Source: Collinsella sp. | GTDB taxonomy: Bacteria > Actinomycetota > Coriobacteriia > Coriobacteriales > Coriobacteriaceae | Reading direction: 5' to 3' | DNA: 12,580 nt | NCBI GenBank assembly: GCA_019419625.1 | Contig: DXZO01000030.1 | Coordinates: 15,123-27,702 of the forward strand | In this document: positions 7,358 to 12,580 of the stretch, piece after piece | Layout: every line of letters begins with the position of its first letter | How positions within the stretch are numbered: the stretch's first letter is position 1 | Position numbers and translations under genes: made by a program | The notes under the pieces: generated by a model | Told to the model about the DNA's origin: nothing | Database searches by the model: none | The model's input: only the letters and a program-made list of their open reading frames with translations

Positions 7358-7374
7358 CTCGTTCTTAGAACGAG
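7358..7374 (+). other. Perfect hairpin just after cysK, without T-tract
   Basis: The 7-bp stem ctcgttc/gaacgag with a tta loop begins six bases after the cysK stop. No run of T follows, so it is more likely a 3'-end stabiliser or part of a longer 3' UTR that ends at the terminator at 7466-7504. Confidence 0.5.
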
Positions 7375-7452
7375 TCCAAGGCACGCCGGTCTCCCCTCTC
7401 TTCTGGCAGCCTGAGCTCATCCCAACAGGATGTCCCACAGGACGCCCGAACT

Positions 7453-7461
7453 TGCTACAAT
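7453..7461 (+). promoter_or_regulatory. Putative extended -10 promoter upstream of mnmA
   Basis: TGCTACAAT is an extended -10 (hexamer TACAAT, 7456-7461). No good -35 is visible at the expected distance. The predicted transcription start, near 7468, falls inside the 5' arm of the following terminator-like hairpin. Confidence 0.4.
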
Positions 7462-7465
7462 GTCT

Positions 7466-7504
7466 GCGGCGCGGAACCAGCCTCCCGCGCCGCTTTTCTT
7501 TTTT
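7466..7504 (+). terminator. Strong Rho-independent terminator between cysK and mnmA
   Basis: Stem gcggcgcgg (7466-7474) pairs perfectly with ccgcgccgc (7485-7493) around a 10-base loop and is followed by tttt-c-tttttt (7494-7504). It most simply ends the cysK transcript. Being 30 bases before the mnmA start and next to a -10-like element, it could also attenuate mnmA. Confidence 0.85.
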
Positions 7505-7533
7505 GGCCACATGCCACCAAGGAGAACCTCCCC

Positions 7534-8634
7534 ATGCACAACAAGCGCGTGCTCGTCGCCATGAGCGGCGGCGTCGATTCCAGCGTGACCGCGTATCTGC
7601 TCAAAAGTCAGGGTTACGAATGTGTCGGTGCCACCATGCGCCTCACCTGCCCCGCGCCCGATCCCACCACGGGCATGAGTAAGGTCGACCGCGACATCGC
7701 CGATGCAAAGGCCGTCGCCGAGCGCCTGGGGATACCCCATCACGTGCTCGACTTGCAGCAAACCTTCGACCGCAACGTTGTCGAGCGTTTTATGAACGCC
7801 TACCAGGAGGGGCTGACGCCCAATCCGTGCATCATCTGCAACCGCCATATTAAGTTTGGCGCGCTGCTGGATGCGGCGCTGGATATGGGCTGCGACTACA
7901 TCGCCACAGGCCACTATGCCAAAACGAGCCAGGCGCCCGACGGCACCTGGCAGCTGCATCGCGGCGAGGACCCCAAAAAGGACCAGAGTTACTTTTTGTA
8001 TTCGCTCACGCAGGAGCGCCTGGCGCACACGATCTTTCCGCTGGCAGGCCTAGACAAAGAGCACGACGTGCGCCGCATAGCCGCCGAGCAGGGCTTTACC
8101 AACGCCCAGAAGGCCGAAAGCGAGGACATCTGCTTTATTCCAGACGGTGACTACGCGGGCTATATCGAGCGCCGTTGCGGACATCCCGCTGCACCGGGCG
8201 ACATTGTGTGGCGCGACGGCAGCGTGGTCGGGCGCCACAACGGCGCGCTGCGCTACACCATCGGCCAGCGCAAGGGCCTGGGCGTCGCGATGGCGCATCC
8301 CGTGTACGTAACGGGTGTCGACGCCGTCAACAACACCGTGCATCTGGGCGAGGCAGAGGACCTGACGGCCACGGCGCTCACGGCCAACGACTGGATCTGG
8401 AGCGCCCCTGCCGACCGCATGGAGGCCGAGCTGGATGCCGGCGGCATCCGCGTGGGCGCCAAGTACCGCTACCGACAGAAAGACCAGGCAGCGATCCTTA
8501 CGTGCGGCGAAGACGGGCAAATGTTGCTGACCTTTGACGAGCCGCAGCGCGCCATCGCCCCCGGACAGGCCGTCGTCGTCTATCGGGGCGACATCGTCCT
8601 GGGCGGCGGCACCGTGACCGGCGCGCTTAAGTAG
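7534..8634 (+). CDS. mnmA: tRNA-specific 2-thiouridylase MnmA
   Basis: The enzyme makes 2-thiouridine at wobble position 34 of tRNA-Lys, -Glu and -Gln, activating the uridine with ATP and taking sulfur from a persulfide relay fed by a cysteine desulfurase. At 366 residues it has normal family length. Visible: PP-loop SGGVDSS (11-17); NPCIICN (97-103) with catalytic C99; TGHYAK (125-130); KKDQSYFLY (148-156), the tRNA-contacting loop; AESEDICFI (194-202) with the second catalytic cysteine C200; and RYTIGQRKGLGV in the central domain, with a C-terminal beta-barrel after about residue 280. AAGGAG lies 10 bases before the ATG. The gene stop is 8 bases from the end of the convergent HTH-kinase gene with no terminator between, so the two transcripts probably overlap at their 3' ends. 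Confidence 0.96.
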   Translation: MHNKRVLVAMSGGVDSSVTAYLLKSQGYECVGATMRLTCPAPDPTTGMSKVDRDIADAKAVAERLGIPHHVLDLQQTFDRNVVERFMNAYQEGLTPNPCIICNRHIKFGALLDAALDMGCDYIATGHYAKTSQAPDGTWQLHRGEDPKKDQSYFLYSLTQERLAHTIFPLAGLDKEHDVRRIAAEQGFTNAQKAESEDICFIPDGDYAGYIERRCGHPAAPGDIVWRDGSVVGRHNGALRYTIGQRKGLGVAMAHPVYVTGVDAVNNTVHLGEAEDLTATALTANDWIWSAPADRMEAELDAGGIRVGAKYRYRQKDQAAILTCGEDGQMLLTFDEPQRAIAPGQAVVVYRGDIVLGGGTVTGALK

Positions 8635-8642
8635 CCGCGGGT

Positions 8643-10016
8643 TTATCGCTGCACGTGTCGAAGTACCTCAACAGCGGCACCAACCTCGATTACGCGACGC
8701 TCAAGGCCGCGGCGGATGGCCTCGAGTCGACCCTCCGCCGTGGCCCATTCGCTCTGCGAAAGAATCTCGATCGCTTCATCAACAAATCCGTTGAGCCGCG
8801 ATGAATCGAACCAATCGAGCAAATCCGCAAGCGCCAGCTGGACGGAAGGGTCGGGCCCAAACGGCTTAGCGGAAAACCCAAACTCCCCAGCTGCGAGCAC
8901 GGCAGTTGGCACGTTATACCACAGACAGTTGCCGCTATCGAACAGCGGAGCAGGTTTTATCTCCAGGGTGTCGACATTGCGGATGATGCCGAAGTTTCGC
9001 CAATGGCGGTCGCTGTTGGCCAAAAGGGCATCGCAGACAATCATCTGCGACATAGACCTTCTCACAGCGGCCTCATCGGCACCATGCTTGCCAAGGCAGC
9101 GACAGTATCGATCGTATGTCGAGTTTCCCCGCTGGCCACCAAGTGCGCCCTTAACGTAAACAGCCGGAACATATTCCTCGCGGCCGTCAAGAAAATCCTC
9201 GCACAGGCACGCAGGGCCATCGAACATCCGCTCAACCGTATAAGGAACAAACTCGCCCTCCGACAGCAAGCGACGATGCAGAGCCGTTGCAACCGCCTCG
9301 TTAAAGGGCCGTTGGTCGTCCATGCCGCATCCCTTGACCAGAACGCGAACACCGTTGCGAATCATCCACGATTTAGGGAGCTCGCCCTCGGACGTGTTAT
9401 CAGGATTTTTAAGACCGATGCCTTCCAGCCAACCCGAACGCTCTTCGGGCGCCGATCGCTCAAATTCGTTCTCAAAGTAATTGATGTTTTGCCATTTGAG
9501 TTCGGCGCAATCGGCCGGCCGCAGCCAATAGCAATCCGAAAGCGATAGGCCCAGGCACTGAACCGGCACCTCAATGCCACTGGCAATTCCCAGTTCACGA
9601 TAGCGCGAGACGAGTCCGGGGCGGACGTCAGGCACCGACCGATGGCTCCACCACACGTTGAGCTCCCGTTTATTCACCGTAGGAGAAGAACTCGAGCACG
9701 TGCCAAACGGCATCCTCTGCGCATCGAGCACCTCGGCGATTTCGAAGGGAAACTCACGTGTCGGATCAAATGAGACATGCGCGACCTCATGGTCGGCCGA
9801 CATCAGCGTAAACTTGCGCCCCACATCGGCCGCAGGACGGCGTCCACGTTTGCGGACCTTTTGATAAGCGAGCGCAGAATCATACTCAACCATCTTCCGT
9901 CCGCCCACAATATCGCACGCGAGCGTTCCCGATGCGGCAAGTTGCGATATGCGGGCTTTCGTAACGCCCAACAGGCGGGCGGCATCACCCATAGATAAGT
10001 ACTCAGATGTATTCAT
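8643..10016 (-). CDS. Orphan HTH-HipA-like kinase fusion
   Basis: The 457-residue protein carries an N-terminal MerR/excisionase-like HTH (SMGDAARLLGVTKARISQL, 8-26; basic KRGRRPA near 56-62) fused to a HipA-type Ser/Thr kinase fold. Kinase signatures: VLVKG (K228, likely ATP lysine), FNEAVATAL (E240), hinge CEDFLD (272-277), catalytic loop NSDRHWRNFGII (D336, N341) and PLFDSGN (D360, metal-binding equivalent). LSLSDCYWL (157-165) matches a segment typical of Firmicutes HipA-like proteins. HipA kinases phosphorylate tRNA synthetases or other proteins and are normally neutralised by a separate HipB; none is adjacent, so the fused HTH may regulate its own gene. I chose the ATG at 10016 because GAGGTG lies 9 bases upstream; the ATG at 10025 and GTG at 10028 would directly abut that site. 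The line 9481-9540 has 32 G/C of 60 against 41 of 60 in mnmA at 8341-8400, hinting at transfer. The substrate is unknown. Confidence 0.8.
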   Translation of the reverse strand: MNTSEYLSMGDAARLLGVTKARISQLAASGTLACDIVGGRKMVEYDSALAYQKVRKRGRRPAADVGRKFTLMSADHEVAHVSFDPTREFPFEIAEVLDAQRMPFGTCSSSSPTVNKRELNVWWSHRSVPDVRPGLVSRYRELGIASGIEVPVQCLGLSLSDCYWLRPADCAELKWQNINYFENEFERSAPEERSGWLEGIGLKNPDNTSEGELPKSWMIRNGVRVLVKGCGMDDQRPFNEAVATALHRRLLSEGEFVPYTVERMFDGPACLCEDFLDGREEYVPAVYVKGALGGQRGNSTYDRYCRCLGKHGADEAAVRRSMSQMIVCDALLANSDRHWRNFGIIRNVDTLEIKPAPLFDSGNCLWYNVPTAVLAAGEFGFSAKPFGPDPSVQLALADLLDWFDSSRLNGFVDEAIEILSQSEWATAEGRLEAIRRGLERRVIEVGAAVEVLRHVQR

Positions 10017-10046
10017 ATGCCGCATCACCTCGTTAAGTAATTTACG

Positions 10047-10085
10047 CGTTTAGTTAACATATTACATACATCATAATACTAAACG
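10047..10085 (-). promoter_or_regulatory. Candidate promoter/operator region of the HTH-HipA-like gene
   Basis: Perfect 8-base inverted repeats cgtttagt (10047-10054) and actaaacg (10078-10085) have centres 31 bases apart, about three helical turns. They enclose a very AT-rich core with -10-like words on the minus strand (TATTAT, TATGTT); the line 10021-10080 counts 19 G/C of 60. The layout suits dimeric binding by the encoded HTH and repression of its own promoter. Confidence 0.5.
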
Positions 10086-10095
10086 ACCTAAGGCG

Positions 10096-10121
10096 AAAAA
10101 AGGCCCGAGAAATCGGGCCTT
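10096..10121 (-). terminator. Rho-independent terminator of the M42 peptidase gene
   Basis: A perfect 9-bp stem, aaggcccga/tcgggcctt (10100-10108 with 10113-10121), has a 4-base loop. On the minus strand it ends in six T (10101 down to 10096), 34 bases after the peptidase stop. Confidence 0.88.
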
Positions 10122-10154
10122 AGCGATTGGTCAGCCGAGTCGCAAACTACTTCC

Positions 10155-11198
10155 CTAGCGCTGGACGTAGGCGCGGACGAGCTCGTAGGTGTTGCGCACA
10201 CCGTCGATGTGGCTGCGCTCGTAGTTGTGGCTCGCGTACACGCCGGGGCCGATCAGGCCATGGCGAATGTCATAGCCGGCCGAAAGCGTGGCCTCGACGT
10301 CGGAACCGTAATGCGGGTACACGTCGATGGCGTAATCGAGCTCCAGCTCGCGCGCAATATTGGACAGTGTGGTCACCAGATCGTAGTTGTAGGGGCCGCC
10401 CGAATCCTTGGCGCAAATCGACACCATGCGCTCGGTGCAGCCCAAGTCGTCGCCCACGCAGCCCATGTCAACGCTGATCATCTCGCGCGTGTCGGCCGGC
10501 ACAAAGGCACCGCCGTGGCCAACCTCCTCGTACACGGTAAAGAGCAGCGACACCTTGCGCGAAAGCGTCACCTCGCCGCCAGCAACGGCGCGGGCCAAAC
10601 CCAGCAGAATCGATGCCGACAGCTTGTCGTCAAGGAAGCGACTCTTGATGTAGCCGCTCTCCGTCACCGTGGTGCGCGGATCCATAGCGATGATGTCGCC
10701 GGTCTGAATACTCAGCTCGAGCACATCGTCCTTGCTGTCAACGTTCTCGTCGAGCAGGATTTCCATGTTCTTCTCGATGGTCTTGACCGGCTCATCGGCC
10801 ACATGCGCCGAAGGCTCGGTATTGAGGACCACGCCCGTGTAGACATTGCCATCGCGTGTGTAGACGGTACAGTTCTCGCCATCGGCCGTAGACCACTGAT
10901 GCCCGCCGAGCGTCGTGGGACGCAAGCGACCATTGTCCTTAATGGAGCGCACCATGGCGCCCAGGGTATCGACATGGCTCGCCAGTACGAGCGGCTCACC
11001 CTCGCCACCAAGCTCAACCAACACGTTGCCCTTATTGGAACGCTCGGGCCCAAACCCCATATCGCGCAGGGTCTCCATCAGATAATCAGTCGCCGCACGG
11101 GTATAGCCCGTAGGCGAAGCAATCGAGGTAAGCGCCTTCAACTGGTCAGTAATATAGGAAAGCGTCTCCTCTAGAGAAGCATCAACATTAGAAGCCAT
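10155..11198 (-). CDS. M42 family metallopeptidase (glutamyl/tetrahedral aminopeptidase type)
   Basis: This cytosolic di-zinc or di-cobalt aminopeptidase of 347 residues trims peptides from the N-terminus; family members form tetrahedral dodecamers. Metal and catalytic residues, numbered from the chosen start: SHVDT (H75, D77), FLDDK (D190, bridging ligand), YEEVGHGG (E224 catalytic base, E225 ligand), SVDMG (D244) and SHNYERSH (H330, final ligand). I prefer the ATG at 11198, which has GGAAGG six bases upstream; the in-frame ATG at 11204 would directly abut that site. Family members are also called endoglucanase M, FrvX or YsdC, but sequence cannot settle substrate preference. The gene is a single unit with its own terminator. 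The promoter is not clear: GGTTAAAAT about 40 bases upstream on the minus strand contains a -10-like TAAAAT without a good -35. Confidence 0.92.
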   Translation of the reverse strand: MASNVDASLEETLSYITDQLKALTSIASPTGYTRAATDYLMETLRDMGFGPERSNKGNVLVELGGEGEPLVLASHVDTLGAMVRSIKDNGRLRPTTLGGHQWSTADGENCTVYTRDGNVYTGVVLNTEPSAHVADEPVKTIEKNMEILLDENVDSKDDVLELSIQTGDIIAMDPRTTVTESGYIKSRFLDDKLSASILLGLARAVAGGEVTLSRKVSLLFTVYEEVGHGGAFVPADTREMISVDMGCVGDDLGCTERMVSICAKDSGGPYNYDLVTTLSNIARELELDYAIDVYPHYGSDVEATLSAGYDIRHGLIGPGVYASHNYERSHIDGVRNTYELVRAYVQR

Positions 11199-11528
11199 AT
11201 GCATCCTTCCAAGTAAAACTAAGACCGAGTCCCGATTTTAACCGTTCTGCACGTGCAATGCCCCAGGAGCCGAGCCGACTCCAGACGTCCCCGCACCGGT
11301 TTTATGCACGCGCACGGTTTACAATCCAAATCTTGCATAGAAATATCGGTATATGCATAAATATGAGGTATCAATTTCTCTCATCCTAGGGTACCCCACC
11401 TTGGACCGTGCAAAAAACGGAGTATTCAGCACCGTGGGCCCCAACGGCCCCATCACAAACGACATAACGATGTGGTTGCAGCAGTGTTGCAGGCCGGCGC
11501 AAACCAAAAACGCGGCGACAGCCATCTC

Positions 11529-11568
11529 CGCCCATCGATAGCCCGCCCACAAGTGCTGTCGATGGGCG
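11529..11568. repeat. 10-bp-stem inverted repeat
   Basis: cgcccatcga (11529-11538) is perfectly complementary to tcgatgggcg (11559-11568) with a 20-base loop. A second possible pairing, gcccgc (11541-11546) with gcgggc (11571-11576), competes with it. No T-tract follows on either strand. Confidence 0.65.
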
Positions 11569-11600
11569 CCGCGGGCCACTACGACCCATTCACAACGTTA

Positions 11601-11640
11601 TGCATTTTTCAGAGCTTGCTGAATACTCCCAAAAATGCAC
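11601..11640. repeat. Nested inverted repeat sharing a 12-base word with 11420-11431
   Basis: Outer arms tgcattttt (11601-11609) and aaaaatgca (11631-11639) enclose inner arms ttcag (11608-11612) and ctgaa (11619-11623). The segment tgctgaatactc (11617-11628) is the exact reverse complement of gagtattcagca at 11420-11431, and both are flanked at the same distance by gtgca on the word's 5' side. Confidence 0.65.
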
Positions 11641-11715
11641 GCTGGGAAGTGCACCACCTATCCGCAGCGGGCAGCATGCCTTGGTTTTGCCCATATCGGG
11701 GCATCGGCGCGGCAC

Positions 11716-11753
11716 AAAAAGCCCCCGCCGCACGTAGTGCGCAGCGGGGGCTT
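11716..11753 (-). terminator. Rho-independent terminator of the iron alcohol dehydrogenase gene
   Basis: The long stem gcccccgc (11721-11728) with gcgggggc (11744-11751), extended inward by cgcac/gtgcg past a two-base bulge, is followed on the minus strand by five T (11720-11716). It lies 55 bases past the stop at 11809. Confidence 0.88.
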
Positions 11754-11808
11754 CCGACATGTCCGAGGACGATTGTGGGGCTAACGGGCAGGGGCCCGCC
11801 GAACCAAG

Positions 11809-12580
11809 TTAGGCAGCCGGGCAGATCTTCTTGAAGAGCTCGATGACGTCGTCGAGCGTCGCCTCGCGCGGGTTACCCGGGAAGCAGGCGTCAGCCATGG
11901 CGTCCTTGGCCAGGACCTCGATCTCGTCAGCCTTCATGGCCTCGCAGACGTGCGGGATGTTCACGTCGGCAGAGAGCTGCTTGACGGCGGCGATAGCGGC
12001 GTCGGCGGCCTCGTCAGTGCTCATGCCCGTGGTGTCAACGCCCATGGCGACGGCAACCTTGGCCAGACGCTCGGCGCAAACCGGCTTGTTGAACTCCATG
12101 GCGATCGGCAGCAGCATGGCGCAAGCGACGCCGTGCGGGGTGTCGTAGTGAGCGGACAGGGTGTGGGCCATGGCGTGGTCGATGCCCAGGCCAACGTTGG
12201 AGAAGCCCATGCCGGCGACATACTGGCCAAGAGCCATGCCCTCGCGGCCGGAGCCGGGCTGGCCGGACTTGGCCTCGGCGACGGAGTCGCGCAGGTTCTC
12301 GCTGATCAGCTTAATAGCCTCAAAGTGGAACATGTCGGAGAGCTCCCAAGCGCCCTTGGTGGTGTAGCCCTCGATGGCGTGGGTTAGAGCGTCCATGCCG
12401 GTGGAGGCGGTCAGGCCGGCGGGCATGGAAGCCATCATGTCGGGGTCGACGACGGCGACCTCGGGGGCGTCGTTGGTGTCGACGCACACGAACTTGCGGA
12501 CCTTCTCGGGGTCGGTGATGACGTAGTTGATGGTGACCTCGGCAGCGGTACCGGCGGTCGTCGGCACAGCGATGGTAAAC
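11809..12580 (-). CDS. Iron-containing (group III) alcohol dehydrogenase, C-terminal ~256 residues; N-terminus outside window
   Basis: An NAD(P)-dependent, Fe(II)-type alcohol dehydrogenase that interconverts alcohols and aldehydes in fermentation. The visible part begins in the nucleotide-binding region with FTIAVPTTAGTAAEVT, matching the family's I-PTTAGTGSE signature; the GTG at 12567 is internal, not a start. Metal ligands expected from FucO are present: TGMDALTHAIEGY gives D (12391-12393) and H (12379-12381), and GIDHAMAHTLSAHYDTPHG gives H (12175-12177) and H (12133-12135), with the FucO spacing of 14 residues between the last two. The family length of ~380 residues implies about 125 residues are missing beyond the right edge. 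FucO-like lactaldehyde reductase, 1,3-propanediol or butanol dehydrogenases are all possible; the substrate cannot be decided here. Strong third-position GC bias suggests high expression. Confidence 0.93.
   Translation of the reverse strand, partial: FTIAVPTTAGTAAEVTINYVITDPEKVRKFVCVDTNDAPEVAVVDPDMMASMPAGLTASTGMDALTHAIEGYTTKGAWELSDMFHFEAIKLISENLRDSVAEAKSGQPGSGREGMALGQYVAGMGFSNVGLGIDHAMAHTLSAHYDTPHGVACAMLLPIAMEFNKPVCAERLAKVAVAMGVDTTGMSTDEAADAAIAAVKQLSADVNIPHVCEAMKADEIEVLAKDAMADACFPGNPREATLDDVIELFKKICPAA

Larger units (their letters stand above)
11205..11808. other. About 600 bases of non-coding DNA rich in inverted repeats
   Basis: No open frame here resembles a protein. From left to right it holds: the upstream region of the M42 gene; an AT-rich stretch with tgcata (11334-11339) and tatgca (11352-11357) as inverted repeats; gagtattcagca (11420-11431); a 10-bp stem, cgcccatcga/tcgatgggcg (11529-11538 with 11559-11568); a nested inverted repeat with tgcattttt/aaaaatgca outer arms (11601-11639); and the terminator of the alcohol dehydrogenase gene (11716-11753). 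This is more structure than a plain spacer between two same-strand genes needs. A small RNA or a repeat-family insertion are both possible. Confidence 0.5.

Noticed and set aside
10029..10154. Search for a hipB-like small gene next to the HTH-kinase gene.
   Set aside because: This gap holds only the operator-like repeats and the M42 terminator; no HTH-coding frame is present in any reading frame I could follow.
10209..11174. A 321-codon plus-strand frame antisense to the M42 peptidase.
   Set aside because: It is entirely inside the peptidase gene on the opposite strand; Ala/His/Arg-rich translation without motifs.
11353..11541. Possible 62-residue peptide in the non-coding block.
   Set aside because: No ribosome binding site stands out, the frame runs through inverted repeats, and the translation has no recognisable domain.
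1..12580. tRNA genes, rRNA genes, CRISPR arrays, transposase genes.
   Set aside because: I saw no cloverleaf-like segments with CCA-adjacent stems, no regularly spaced direct repeats beyond the addB linker, and no transposase motifs. A tool-based scan (tRNA and repeat finders) would be decisive.

Overview
The window looks like chromosomal DNA of a high-GC anaerobic actinobacterium. The GC content, codon use, compact UTRs and gene families (AddA/AddB pair, TrpR-like YerC, M42 peptidase, group III Fe-alcohol dehydrogenase) resemble Coriobacteriia, most likely a Collinsella-like gut bacterium. That placement is inference from family resemblance; no rRNA or other marker gene is present.

Layout. 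At 1-4378 (minus strand) lies a recombinational repair pair: addB (1226-4378), followed 3 bases later by the start of addA (1222, running off the left edge). An intergenic stretch follows with a 34-base-arm inverted repeat and a terminator, then a small TrpR/YerC-like regulator (4600-4899, minus). A plus-strand four-helix membrane protein of the phage-holin-4/YvlD type (5224-5589) ends in a hairpin shared with the convergent Rrf2-type regulator (5732-6160, minus). The regulator is divergent from cysK (6414-7352, plus) across an AT-rich control region. A promoter/terminator block precedes mnmA (7534-8634, plus). Eight bases past the mnmA stop is the end of the convergent gene 8643-10016 (minus), which encodes a DNA-binding HTH fused to a HipA-like kinase with no hipB partner. 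Next come an M42 aminopeptidase (10155-11198, minus), about 600 bases of non-coding DNA with several inverted repeats, and the 3' two-thirds of an iron-containing alcohol dehydrogenase (11809 to the right edge, minus).

How the genes relate. Most are single-gene units bounded by recognisable terminators. The clear operon is addB-addA, whose start signal for addA lies inside the last codons of addB. The Rrf2 regulator and cysK look like a regulator-target pair linking Fe-S or cysteine status to cysteine synthesis; cysteine is also the sulfur source for MnmA tRNA thiolation, but a regulatory link to mnmA is speculative. The least ordinary gene is the HTH-HipA-like fusion. It is lower in GC than its neighbours, has an AT-rich upstream region with spaced perfect inverted repeats, and stands alone, so it is the best candidate for an under-described system. 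The second point of interest is the non-coding block 11205-11808, which carries two inverted copies of a 12-base word and several long hairpins.
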